A stretch of DNA of 64,000 nt, taken from Solanum dulcamara (lineage: Eukaryota; Streptophyta; Magnoliopsida; Solanales; Solanaceae). Shown piece by piece: positions 1 through 11,671 of the stretch (its first letter is position 1; every line of letters starts with the position of its first letter). A model generated the notes under the pieces. That model searched no databases and was not told the DNA's origin. It saw nothing but the letters and a program-made list of their open reading frames with translations. The position numbers were made by a program, and so were the translations under genes. The stretch is from assembly GCF_947179165.1 (NCBI RefSeq), contig NC_077246.1, positions 66,070,921 through 66,134,920 on the forward strand, written 5' to 3'.

Positions 1-106
1 AGTGGAAGTACTAATACTCAACCACCGCTATATATATATTTTGACTCCTATGCTTCTCCACTGAAAGATTTTATTTTGATTCCTTTTTTATGTTTTTTTT
101 TTATAG

Positions 107-1649
107 TACGAAGATTTGCCAATTTTATGCGAGAGGCATACAACATCCAAGCTGAGTAAATTTGAAGATTTGCAGTCCATTAGATCGATGGGATTTAGAG
201 GAGAAGCCTTGGCTAGCATGACATATGTGGGTCATGTCACTGTCACCACCATTACTATGGGCCAGTTGCATGGATACAGGTGATATAATGTGTACAAGAG
301 TAGTTGTTTTTCCATCCTTGAAAATGAAATACCTCACAGGAATATATGTTGTATTGTGTTAGGGAATTACATCATGCATGATAAACATTTTCATTGCGTA
401 TGATATGCTTTCCCTTAAATTTTTTTTTGTTTGTATGTAGGTTGTGCTTTTAGTAATTTCATCTTTCTTTCTCAAAGTATTTTTTCCCCGTAATGTTTTC
501 TTTCACAGCAACTTAGTTTGCCTCGGAGTTTTGAGAGTTATTCCCTAGCAGGCTTTTGTTGTTTTCTTTTTAGGTTTCTTCACGTTAGTGACGAATGTAG
601 CTTATTAGCTGCAGGTTACCGAACCCACTATTGTCAACATGGAACATGGATATATATGTGAAAAGCCACTAATTTATATATTCTGGACCCATGAATCAAA
701 AGTACAATAAGTTCTGTGCTAAGAACTTTAAAGATCGAAACCAACAAGCTTATATTCTGAATGTGCCTTTGCTTCATGTTCATTTTTATCTAAATAGTCA
801 TTATATGATTTAGAGAAAAAGTAAATTGTTGGTATAACTTTTTTTTTCTTCCTTGGGATCTTCCAGGGCAACATATAGAGATGGTTTGATGGTGGATGAG
901 CCAAAAGCTTGTGCTGCTGTCAAGGGTACCCAGATAATGGTATGATGGCAACGTCTTGTTTCCTAGATTCTATGATCGTGTTTTGCTCTTTATCTTTAAG
1001 TCCTCATATATAATTTGATGGACATTGGGATGTGGGAACAATGAAGGCAATAGAACTTTTATTTTTTAAAATGGTATATAAGACCTAGCTCAGAAGCATT
1101 CTGGCTTCAAGTTTGATTAAGTCTTTATTTTTCTATGAAAAAGCTTAGTTCCACTAATTGAACTGTCCTTAATTCGGAAGTTCATTAATACTTTCTCTGT
1201 TTATGTGTGAAGCTATAATAATTGCTACAAGAACTTTTGCTTGGTTGTTTTTTCCCCAGATTGAGAATTTATTTTATAACATGGCTGCGCGAAGGAAAAC
1301 CCTTCAGAATTCTGCCGATGACTATCCAAAAATTGTTGACCTTATTAGTAGGTTTGCAATTCATCACACACATGTGAGCTTCTCTTGTAGAAAGGTTAGT
1401 TGTTTGACAATGTTATGTTCCTTTATTGTTTTTATTACTTATTCTCTCGTGTTCAAGCACATGTTTAGAAATACATCACTTTAGAATTTCTTTGTACACA
1501 GCATGGAGCTGGTAGAGCAGATGTTCACACTCTCACTACTACTTCAAGGCTTGATGCAATTAGATCCGTTTATGGAGTTTCAGTTGCTCGAAATCTGATG
1601 AAAATCGAAGTTTCTGATACTGGTCCATTAAATTCAGTTTTTAAGCAAG
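107..1649 (+). CDS. MLH1: MLH1 DNA mismatch-repair ATPase, internal exons (partial)
   Basis: MLH1 is the MutL-family partner that couples MutS mismatch recognition to strand repair and acts in meiotic crossing-over, in the nucleus. Four exons with AG/GT borders can be read: 107-279, 867-939, 1260-1394 and 1502 to about 1649. They join in one open frame; the codon split between exons 1 and 2 (AG|G) restores Arg. The product contains the GHKL ATPase motif [10 protein letters not shown], the KGTQIM segment, [15 protein letters not shown] and the stretch ending [18 protein letters not shown], all typical of plant MLH1. The ATP-binding N-terminal exons must lie left of the window. The last exon reads open to about 1672, with a possible donor (AAG|GTGAAG) at 1649/1650. 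The following exon, expected to open near a MDGFISNSNY-like segment, was not found, so this is either a gene with a transposon-filled intron or a truncated copy. Identification is firm; functionality is not. Confidence 0.87.
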
Positions 1650-2280
1650 GTGAAGCACTCAACACGTTTTGAGCTTCGCTTCAAGGCTTTAGCATGCCTT
1701 TGATAATACTGGTTTCATGCAGAAAATGCAAAGTCAGAACAGAGTGGGTATCTTTCAAAATTAGAAAGGTTAAAGTGGTCTGGCTAATTTTGTATAATAT
1801 TGACTTGAGATAAGTTTAGAAGTAACACGGTCAATGAGGATTCATATAGCCGACTCCAACTTGTTCAAGATTGAGACATAATTGTGGTAGAAAGATTAAA
1901 CAATAGAAAGGCCAAATGGTCCAGCCAACATGAAAATTCACACAGAAGGTCTAAGAATAACCCTCAGATGAAAACTCACCCGTAGAACGGTAGAAGATAT
2001 GATCATAAGGAAATGACATTGATTTCGTCAGCAAGGGTAAATTGTAAAATAAAATAGAGAAACACACTATAAGGGCCCAATTTTTTGAAAATAAAAACAA
2101 AAAGAAGAGAGAAACAGAACCTATGGAAAACTAAAAACACAGCGAAAATTGCCTGACAAAGAATGATGAGATCAGATAGGGTTTGAGTTCAACTCTGGCC
2201 AGGTGGAGTCAACTTGCCAGGTAGAATTCCAATCAACACATTTTTTAACTTTAACTTTAATGACTAATCGTGAATCCACT
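1650..2280. other. Intron or intergenic sequence without recognised features
   Basis: No exon, RNA gene or terminal repeat is recognised here. If MLH1 continues to the right, this is the start of its next intron. Confidence 0.4.
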
Positions 2281-3764
2281 ATCCTAAAATAGCCGACAAG
2301 GGCCCCTATGGTGGTACATGGTTAATGCAATATGAGACTTTATTTATGGACCCCTTCGGTCGAGCCTCCATCTACATGCTACATTCGGTGCTAGGTCAAG
2401 TCCCGTGGAATAACATTTAAACATCAATATAGCATAAGCATTATATAACTTTAACATTAAAACATCAATCGGTGGATAGCTCGTTAAATCCTTTCATTTG
2501 ATTCAATGCGAGAATTATCCTTTCACATTGAAACCTTACTTTGGCTAAGAAGCCCTTCATCAATCAATCATTTCATAAAAACTCCCATTCATAATCATTT
2601 CTTCAAAACATTCATTGGAGTCCACTTCATTTCAACTTTACTTCATCATAAGAAACTAGGTGGGTTCATTTGGTAAAAACCTTTCAATGCCTTTAAAGAA
2701 TTCTTGCATGCATGAGAGTAAGGGAAATGCATAAAATACACATTCTTAAAGCAACCCACCATATATGTCTTAAAACTCTTTTCAAGCCTTCATATAGGCA
2801 CTTTAATAACATCATAACTTCATGAAATCAAGAGTCAATATCCATCAATATATGTAAAGAAACTTCAAATAAATCATAATCTATGAATTTAAAGTTATCA
2901 TGTAAAAGCCCATAAGATTTCATCATCTTGAATTGAAATACTAGGTTGAGAAAATATTTGGGCTCCATGGGTGGAAGGACTCATGGATGAAAACCCACAT
3001 ACCTTGATTGAATTCACTAGGAATTGAAAAAGAACCTTGATCAAATTGGAAACCCTAGCCTGAATTTTGAGAGAAACCTTGAGGGACCTTGTGAGTTCTT
3101 GCCTTGGAAATTTTGAGAGAATGAATTGAATAGGAGGGGGTCTTGAAGAGAAGAGTGTTTACAAACTTTAAACTTGTCCATAAAAGTGTCTAGATTCATT
3201 GACCCAAATTTTGGAAAAGACACAATTGTCCTTTTAAATATGGAAATTGGCCCTACGGATACCCTTATAAGGGTCGTCGACGTAACGACGAGTCGTCCAA
3301 ATGACTTGTCCTGCAGGCCTAAGAAAAGAGCCTAAAACATAGTCTCTGAAGTTTATGAACGACCATAAAACATAGTCCAAATGACCCGTTTTGCAGGTTT
3401 GAAAACTTGAAAATACACTAGCCTCTGAAGTATTAGGACTGGTGATTCTTACGACCCGTCATTGCTTCTACGAGCCATCCTGTCAAGTCATCATCCTGGT
3501 CTTAGGGAAACATTGAACAAAGCCCCTGAACTCTGGTTGACGAGGGATTTCTATGACCCGTCTCCTTGGGGACGACTCGTCTTGGAAGATCGTAGAACCT
3601 CTCTTGAGGAAACTTCAACTTTTGTTCGAAGGGTCACTCTACGACCCAACCTTACAAGCCGTGGGAATCTCTATGAGCCGTAGAGGTACTCACTCAAACT
3701 GATGGGTTCAAAATTTTGAGACTTTTCTCCTTAGTTCCAACTTTTCGACTTACGAGGCCTTACA
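2281..3764 (-). mobile_element. Ty3/gypsy LTR fragment (same family as the LTR at 54367-56480)
   Basis: The right part resembles the LTR at 54367-56480 in order and wording: a block of TACGACCCGTC / ACGAGTCGT-type palindromes (about 3240-3690), then a CTTACA terminus at 3764. On the minus strand that terminus is the 5' TG of the LTR. No polypurine tract follows it, so it is not the 3' LTR of an adjacent body and is better read as a solo or truncated LTR. The left limit is approximate. Confidence 0.6.
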
Positions 3765-6570
3765 TACAAGCAACTCATAGGAAACATCTAGCATCCCCGC
3801 TACATAAAACCTATTCCCAACAACACTCATGCAATGCACTCAAGCTCTAACCAACTCACGAGGATTACTTCATGACACTGTCCTATCCATAACTTAATTA
3901 AATCAATGAAAATAGTCATAGACCAGTCAATGTAGTAACCAAACAACACAATCACAGTGCCCTCACTACAAAGAAGTCTCTCATCAGTGTATATAAGAAA
4001 AACAGAGAGTGAAACAAGATTACTCGCACTCTCAAAAGAAGCTCAACAATGCACACGTAAAGGCCATAGGCCTACCCTTATTTTCAACACTTCAACTCTT
4101 GAATAATCTTTTTAGGATCACAATAGGATTTTTTAGGCTTGTAACATAGGCTAGGGATCAGGTAAGGTACATTTAAGGTAAAATTGACTACTTTGCCCTT
4201 TCAAATGGTACTTTGACTTAGCTACTTGTATTCAACCCCCAAAACTCTTGTTGTTCCCTTATTCCCTCATTCTTTCTTCTCGATTATGGTTTCCGCTTTT
4301 GTTCAATCTTTTTCTTTCTTTATGACTCACTTTTGCACTTATTTTCTTTTTCATTTACAACTAGAACCTATGCTTTTATTTTGTTCCCTTTCCACCATTC
4401 TTTTCATACCCTAACTTTTCTCCTTTCCTTATGGTAGCCACCCTCAACTTAGACTTTTGGCCTAAGTTGAAGTACATAATCACCTAGGAGGGACTAGAGC
4501 TAAGATAAAGGTTCATAAAACTGATTCTCCTTATATAGACACTCTCAACTTAGACTTTTGGCCTGAGTTTAGGTACACATTGTCCTTGGAGGGACCAGGA
4601 AAATAGAGATTCACAGACAATAAGGGAAGGAGAATTTTGGTTAATCAAAGAAAAGGTTCACTAAAGCTCAAACTTTTGGTTCAAAGGTTACAATTTCATT
4701 TGGTTGGTTAAATTTAGGCTAAACGACTCATTATCAACTAAGGCCTATAATCCTATCCTAATCCAGCTATCCAGTTGTTTTAATGAGACTAACCAGACAA
4801 GTTCTAGCTTATAAATGCATCAATCAAACTATATAAATTTATCTCACATACACATGGCACTGATCTTATGCTCTTTAGCCCTAATCAACATAGTCATAAC
4901 TAGGAAATCACCATGTACAATGTTACAAAGATCCTAGCAAATCAGTTATCACATTTGAGATGCAATCACACAATCATTCACAAATTTTTGAATGGGGGGC
5001 ATTTTTTTCTTTACTTTGACGGGCATACTACAAACTCCTATAGACACTTGTATTCATACAAAAAACCTAAACATGCCAGTTCTACTAGATAATAAACCTT
5101 CAAAGAAAAGAAACATGGCAAGAAAAATTCCAAAGGGTTTCAGGATGCCCCACTTTCCATTAAAATTTGTGCATTATCCCCAATGCACTCAAAAACACCA
5201 AAACTGAAAACAAGGGAAGTGATCACCTGCGATGCCCTAGGCATCAGTAGTAGGTTATATGACTACTCGAACTTCATCAAGTATCCACATGGGTTGCCTC
5301 CCATGAAACGCCTGATTTATTGTCATGATACGACCTAATGTACTTGATTACTCAGACTTCAGCAAGTTTCCACGTGGGTTGCCTCCCATGAAGCGCCTAA
5401 TTTAACGTCGCGGCCCGAAGTAAGTTACTTGATCACTCCTTGATTAGGGTTTGCACTAACTTAAGCCTTGTAGTAACCAAAAACAAAAATAAACAGTAAA
5501 ACTAGGAAATGGTTCTATTTTGATAATATTCAATTATACCTCTCTAAAGAGATATAGACGATTGTTAGCAGTATATTTTACCCAACTAAGAGTCGGGGTC
5601 GAACCCACAAGGAATAGGTTGAAATAAATCTATTAGCTATCACTATTCAATCGTAGTTACTACTTCTCGAAAATAAACTTGCATAATGTAAAAGTGGGGG
5701 GTTTGGTTGTGTTTCGGAAACAAGATAATAATGCAGTGACAAATAAACAAGATCGAAGTTGAAAACTATATAAAGACTAGACTAGGATTGTGTTCCCTAT
5801 GACTTGTAAGTTAATAGACTAATCGTATTAATGATATCGTTCATTGTATTGCATGCAAAATCTAGCGAGTTTGGTAACATCTAATTCACCTCCTGATCCT
5901 TCTCAGACGTATCTCATTCATCTCCTCTCGGTCTCAGAATGTATATTTTACTAACCCTCGCCCTTGATCTCAGAATACTATCTCCTTCCTGTCTCAAGTA
6001 ACTTAGACAAAGTTTATCCCTTCTTTCGAAGCCAGACTCTTCGAATTACTGTTATAATAGTCTTTTCCTAATCACTACCTCCCTACCGTTCAAGAAATGA
6101 ATACGGGAATGTTATTATAATTCGTGCACTCACTAAGGAAGTATTTTTATTAAGGAAATCACAATACATGCAAAAACAATTCACAAATATCAATCCTACG
6201 TTTGCCTATTCTAGTTAAATCGTCATGGTTCCCACAACCCTATTTGTGGGATTAGCCTTGCATAATTATGGTGAATAACTCAATAAAATATGAACAAATC
6301 ATGTATTGGAAGGCTTACAAATAACAATGAATCAAACTCACAATAAAAGAAGAAGATTTAGATTTAAATCACAAAACTAGAACTCAAAGAATCTAAGTTG
6401 TGTGTCCAGTAGCTTTTGATCAATGAATCCAACTCTAAATTATAGTTTTTAGTCGTGTATTCTAGCATTCAAACAATAGGAAAAATGTGTAAAAAGTTTA
6501 AGAAAGGTGTAGCCTAAAAATATAACACAAGAGGGTAATTATAGAAACCTAAAATTAATCCTAAACGAAC
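3765..6570. other. Non-coding retroelement-derived sequence, possibly Athila- or LARD-like
   Basis: No conserved coding domain is seen. Two direct copies of a roughly 60-bp unit lie at 5262-5320 and 5346-5404, each holding GGGTTGCCTCCCATGAA followed by an AACGCC/AGCGCC variant. The second runs into AACGTCGCGGCCCG, a phrase I associate with non-coding parts of Athila-type gypsy elements. The stretch at 5560-5640 (GTCGGGGTCGAACCCACA) is of the same kind. The class assignment rests on remembered patterns and needs a repeat-library search. Confidence 0.4.
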
Positions 6571-7344
6571 TTGGAAATCAACTTTGTTTTGGACATTGAT
6601 GGTGCTGGATGGGAGCAACAACGGCTAGTGGTGGACTTCCTTGGTCATTTCCTTAGCATTTTATGTCTGACCATCCCACCATGGGTAGTGGTGAGGACCA
6701 CGGCTCATGGTGAGGCCATTGGTGGTCTCCTTGGCCATGCTGCTCCTTGCTTTGGCTCTTGGTGCTTGCCTTGTCCTTGACCATTCTTCCCTTGGAATTT
6801 TGATGACTGGAAACACCCCCACGGTGCCCATCATGGCCAGTGGTGAGGACCACAACACGTGGTGAGGCTTCTTTGGTGTGAGCCTTAGCCAATTTCTTCG
6901 CAACCTTCTTGGGAGCCTTTTTCACGAATGAAGGAGCTTCTTCATGACTAGTATTGCACACCACGGTCTGTGGTGGATGTATTGGTGTGCATACTTGGTC
7001 AAAACATGGTTCTTCCACCTCCACATGTCCAGTACAATGTCCGTTAAGGTCCGGTGAAGTTCATTCATTAAGTTCTCCTTTCACGTTATCGCGAAACCTT
7101 CCCAAACTCAGGTCAACCTAGAACTTCTTACATATTTTGCTTTCCTTTTGACCTCACCTCAACACCAAGATACCAACATTCTTCAAGTCAATCAAATTTC
7201 CATATGAACCATGCCAAATAACATCAACCCAAGCATGCTTCAATTTTCCTGAAAACAAACTAAAAACACATATCAAACTAACAAAATGCGCTTGAAAACT
7301 TACAACAACTCCTTGTTTTGGGCATCGTAAATGCCGTATTTTGG
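6571..7344. other. Retroelement-derived GC-rich block, probable fragment of another LTR
   Basis: The segment repeats AGTGGTGAGGACCAC at 6689 and 6838 and carries the palindrome-like CCACGGTCTGTGGTGG near 6962. This is comparable in style to the short palindromic blocks in the other LTRs of this window. A 123-codon minus-strand open frame crosses it (6653-7024), but it is made of these repeats and matches no family I know, so I do not call it a gene. Confidence 0.35.
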
Positions 7345-7486
7345 AGACACATCAACTCCCTCTATGACCTATCTCTACGAGTCTAGAAATCTATACGAGT
7401 CATAGGATGAGTCGTAATATTGTGTCCAGTCAATTCTTTTAAAGATTTCTCTTTAGTTTCAATTTTTTGACTTTCGAAGTCTTACA
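7345..7486 (-). mobile_element. Remnant of the 3' LTR of a gypsy element, with adjoining polypurine tract
   Basis: The sequence carries CGAGTC/GAGTCGTA motifs and ends in CTTACA at 7486. On the minus strand the next bases are a polypurine tract (CTCAAGGGGGAGATAT, about 7487-7502) that precedes TGTAAGAC. This arrangement defines the end of the internal region and the start of the 3' LTR of a minus-strand gypsy element whose LTR is otherwise lost. Confidence 0.65.
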
Positions 7487-8920
7487 ATATCTCCCCCTTG
7501 AGAATATTTATCCTCAAATGAGATTAAATTATCATAGGAAGAACATGAAAAGGGGACTCGCAACCCAACATGAATATAATGACACTTTAAAATGAATAGA
7601 ACATGAAAATCTCAACTCAACATAAAACATGGCTTTAAAAATCAAATTTCATGAGCATGCATGCATATGAATGACATAGGAAGAACTGAATATGTAAAAG
7701 TTCAATTAGCTTGAATAAGAACAACTTACTACATTAGGCTTTAGTATAGGAAAAGAGGTACGGCTATCATTTCATCATATCCACCTCTGATTCCTAAGTA
7801 GCACTATCTACGTGTTGAATCCTCCATAATACTTAGACGGACACAACTTCTTTGTTTCTTAGCTTCTTAACTTGTCGGTCTAAGATCTCCACTGGAATCT
7901 CCTCAAAAGTCAAATTCTCTTCAATGCTTACATCTTCCAATGGTACAATGAAATTTGGATCACCCACAAACTTCCTCAACGTAAACACATGAAACACCGG
8001 GTGAACCATATCTAACTCAAATAGCAAATCTAACTCATAAGCCACTTTACCAACACGTCTCAATATCTTATAAGGTCCAACGTACCTTGGACTCAATTTC
8101 CCTTTCTTGCCAAAATGCATTACACCTTTCATGGTTGAAATCTTAAAATAGACCTAATCATCTACTTCAAACTTAAGGTCTCTTTTACTAACATCTGAAT
8201 AAGACTTTTGATGACTTTGAGCCATCTTAATTCTCTCCCTTAAGAATTAGACCTTTTCCATGGCATCTATTACCAAATTTGGATCAATTAAGGCCATCTC
8301 ACTTACTTCAAAGCATCCCATCGGGGAGCTACATCTCCTCCCATACAATGCTTCGAAAGGCGTCATTTGGATGCTAGAGTGATAACTATTATTGTAGGCA
8401 AACTCAATCAATGGCAAATTCTCATCCCAACTCCCTTTAAAAATTAATAACAGATGCCCTCAATATATCCTCTAGAGGATGGAAAGAGGTACGTAACTTA
8501 ACCTTTGTACCAAGACCGCTTTGAAATGACTTCCAAAAGTGCAAAGTGAATTACCTCGAACTGATATAATGGACAAGGGAACACCATAAAGTCTTACCAA
8601 TTCACAAACATACAACTTAGTATAATCTTTGACACCATAAGAAGTCTTAATCGGTAGAAAATGAGCCGACTTAGTCATCCGATCTACAACAACCCAAATG
8701 GAATCATATCGCTTCTTATTAAGAGGTAAGCTCGTTACAAAGTCCATATTCACATCTTCCAACTTCCAAGTAGGAATTTCAATATCTTGGGCTAGACCTC
8801 CCGGTATTTGATGCTCAACTTTAACTTGTTGGCAATTTGGACACTTAGCTACAAATTTTGCTATGTCCCTTTTCATACCATTCCACCAATAAACTTCACT
8901 CAAATCATGATACATCTTGG
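7487..8920 (-). pseudogene. Ty3/gypsy integrase remnant, Tekay/Del-like
   Basis: Minus-strand remnant of a chromovirus-type integrase. The N-terminal part (8472-8920) keeps the zinc-binding CPNCQQVKVEHQ piece, the first catalytic Asp in VNMDFVTSLP, and the DSIWVVVDRMTKSAHFLP core. The region after GVPLSIIS is scrambled where the second Asp and the Glu should lie. The C-terminal part (7833-8132) has GKLSPRYVGPYKIL, VAYELDL and VHPVFHV, typical of the domain ahead of the chromodomain. In-frame stops and frame changes lie between 8132 and 8472. It is cut on the right at 8920, where LTR-like sequence of another element begins. No intact protein can be made. Confidence 0.8.
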
Positions 8921-10127
8921 TGCGCCTGTTGATGATCTCTAGATCCTGTCTCTGCATCATGAAATGATGCAGGTCCAAATGGAAGTCAGTACATGGAATG
9001 TATGAGTATGTAATATGACTGAATGAAACATGCATCAAGGTAGAATAACATCAACTCAAGTAAATCAATCAAGACTAAGAAACTCAATTAAGATGTCATA
9101 AGTCTAAAGCAAGAATAAAGTTTAGATAAAGACCAATCATGTACAATTCAATCAATTCATAATACTATCAAGACCTATATGGGAGTTTCTCTTATTTGAA
9201 AATAATCACTTATGAGCCAGTGATCGTACAACAAGCTCATTGTTGTTGCCATAATCACCCAATACTTTGCCAGGGTAAAGGAAATCATCTAATCAATCAA
9301 TCAAATCCTACCTTTTCAGGACAAATAAAGGAAAGCATCCGACTTTAACGGTTCAATCCTCTGCTATGCTGGCTACGTTATTATAGGATTTTACTCTCAC
9401 CCAATTCGGTGTTCGATACTCCTCCCAAGACTCAATGTTCATTAGACAATCAATTTCAATCAACCAATCAACAAGTCTCATATGGACTCTTATTAGTTCA
9501 TCAGTTATATCCAACAATCTTCCAATCATTCCCAATCATTTATTTAAGAGTAGTTGGGACAATCATTATGACAACATTTAGTTGAGACCATTCAATTGGG
9601 TTCAATTATGAAAATATAAAGGACTATCAAGTTCCATCAGGACTATCATTATGCTCACATCCTAATCACAATCAAGCATTCACAAGTTCAAGGCTCTAGA
9701 CTCAATCCTTAGGCATATCCATCTAATATTAGTCAAAATATTATTAGGGTTTATGAAATAACTAGTTTAAATCATTTGTTCAAGAAACAAGTTCGTAGAA
9801 AACATCAATTTTGCAATATTATGTAAAATATGTTAAATTTAAGGAATTTCTCAAGAAACACAATCATGGGATTCCATTCATTCACAACTTAGAAGTCATT
9901 GGATCACCTAACTCTATAAAATCTCATATCAAGACCCGATCGGTAACGAAGGTTTCAACTCAACTTTGTACTAAGGGATTCTTGTGACCTTAATTCATCT
10001 CAAATCTATTATCACGCTAAGGAATTGACCGTAATACTTATTTGCAAAGTTAGAATCACTTAGTATAATCTCATACGTATAAGAAAGATGATCCGAGTCT
10101 TAGCTTAGAAAATTTCACGGTGTTACA
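8921..10127 (-). mobile_element. Truncated gypsy LTR (related to LTRs at 41497-43918 and 57238-59677)
   Basis: From 8921 the sequence follows the same order as the interior of the LTR at 57238: GATGATCTCTAG, then CTCTGCATCATGAAA, GTACATGGAATGTA, a TTGCCAGGG motif, and finally a GGTGTTACA terminus at 10127. The first few hundred bases of the family LTR are missing, so it is an end fragment abutting a gypsy integrase remnant. Minus-strand orientation is inferred from the terminus. Confidence 0.7.
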
Positions 10128-10541
10128 GATTATGTAGTTACACTAATGAATAGGTAGGGAGCTAATAGATTTGTCAAATAGCTCTACAATCTTCTTTTTT
10201 TTTGTGGCATATTCAAATTCCAACTTGTCATTAAATAGTAAATATAACTTTTTAGGCTTTTAATTTGTAGACATTAGGTTACTCAAAGTAACAATAAATC
10301 AAATTTATGATCCAATATCACATGCCAATCTTTGTACCACAAACTGAAAAACTATAATGGAGGGGAAATAATTTTAAGGTCCTACGGAATTTAATTAGGA
10401 CTCTGAAAACGAAAGGGGTCAAATTTATTTCAATATCAACCACCCAAATTAACAATCATTCTAATAATGTTGATAAATGAATATTCCATTATGTATATCT
10501 AGTTGTTTATTTCTACTTTTATAAAATTTACATTCTATGAA
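10128..10541. other. AT-rich stretch without recognised features
   Basis: No open frame, terminal repeat or RNA gene recognised. Confidence 0.4.
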
Positions 10542-10622
10542 TTCAAAAAGCTCGTAGTTGGACTTTGAGATAGGCCCGTCGGTCCGTCTTAGGTGTGATC
10601 TCGTTCCTTCTGTTGGTGGTGC
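10542..10622 (+). pseudogene. 18S rRNA gene fragment, sense orientation
   Basis: The run AAAAAGCTCGTAGTTGGACT followed by GTCGGTCCGTCTTAGGTGTG and a degraded CCTTCTG-GGTGGTGC matches the plant 18S rRNA V4-region core, with substitutions and small deletions. It is about 80 bases long and joins directly to 25S sequence in the opposite orientation. Not a functional rRNA gene. Confidence 0.8.
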
Positions 10623-10720
10623 TTTGTTTTAACTAAATAGTTAGATTCTTTTTGTTTGTACCAGTTCTGAATTAGCTATTCGACACCGGAAAAGGCCCCC
10701 GAAGGAACCGTTCTCGGATG
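10615..10720 (-). pseudogene. 25S rRNA gene fragment, antisense orientation
   Basis: Read on the plus strand, GCTTTGTTTTAACTAAAT, TTTGTACCAGTTCTGA, ATTAGCTATTCGACACC and AAGGCCCCCGAAGGA match the complement of the plant 25S rRNA segment around CTCAGAACTGGTACGGACAA. The match decays after about 10720. It abuts the sense 18S piece over a short shared GGTGC-like junction. Confidence 0.75.
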
Positions 10721-10861
10721 CACCAGTGTCATGGTGCCCGGGTGCATGGCGCCTGTATACCACAACAAAAGACCACCATGGTAGGTCACTTATAGATGTC
10801 TAGCATTTGACATCGGCCCCTCACGCCTCGTCTACAGAGTGCGTGGAGGGACATGTGCTTC

Positions 10862-10893
10862 TTTTAAGATGAAGAACATAGCGAAATGTGATC
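10862..10893 (+). pseudogene. 5.8S rRNA gene fragment, sense orientation
   Basis: The plus strand reads GATGAAGAACATAGCGAAAT followed by GTGAT. This is the conserved 5.8S rRNA segment (GATGAAGAACGTAGCGAAAT, then GCGAT) with C-to-T-type changes. The flanks are not recognisably 5.8S. It lies about 140 bases from the 25S piece, in the orientation of the 18S piece. Confidence 0.7.
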
Positions 10894-10920
10894 GACTCGG
10901 GGCGTGGAATAGCCTGGATT

Positions 10921-11671
10921 GGGGGGGGGGCAGATGCCAGCGCATAGGCGATCTCGACGACGCCTAGGCTAGGCGCACATGCGACACACACACATGTGTG
11001 TGTGTTAAAAAATACTCGGTGAGATTAACCTAATGTGTGCATATTGCATCTACCACTGATATACGGGGTATATCCAAGATTTGAATGTTATGAGTTCAAT
11101 GTTATATTTAAGATTTTTTATATTGAACCCATTATATTTTTAAAATTAGGAATTCAACCCTACTACTTTTTGTTGTAATAATTTTTTACATATAAATTTA
11201 TGCTGCACATATAAAAATGTTGAATTCAATCGAACCCTGCTGGTGATTAAACGCTATATCTGCCACAAATTAAAGTCTATATATACTTGAACTTAACGAT
11301 CTATATGCTTTAATATAGAGCATATTTTGCCTTCAGGAACAGAATATTCTGTTTTCTAACAGTGAATTGTTATTAAGGAATAGTGTGTTGGTTATGTGAA
11401 TGAATATTTCATTCTTTGGGCATCTCAGATTTTGGAATTTGAACATCATGTTAATGCAAGGACCACAGATTTATATAGTATAAGCCCAATATACATAAAA
11501 GAAGATATGATCAGTTAGTGGTGGTATTCGAGATGTGAAAATAATCTTTTGCAGAAATGTAGGATAAGTTTAATTATAATATGTATTTATGGTCTGATCC
11601 TTTATCGAATCATGCACATAACAGAAGCTTAGTTTACCAGACTGCGAATGAATGTATTCCTTCCTTTATAT
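10921..11671. other. Unannotated stretch with a ten-G run and a CA/TG hairpin
   Basis: A G run at 10921-10930 is followed by the perfect palindrome ACACACACATGTGTGTGT around 10986-11004. The rest, to the copia insertion, is AT-rich with nothing recognised. Confidence 0.5.

Noticed and set aside
6653..7024. A 123-codon minus-strand frame as a gene
   Set aside because: It is built from repeated GTGGTGAGGACCAC-type LTR sequence and has no recognisable domain.
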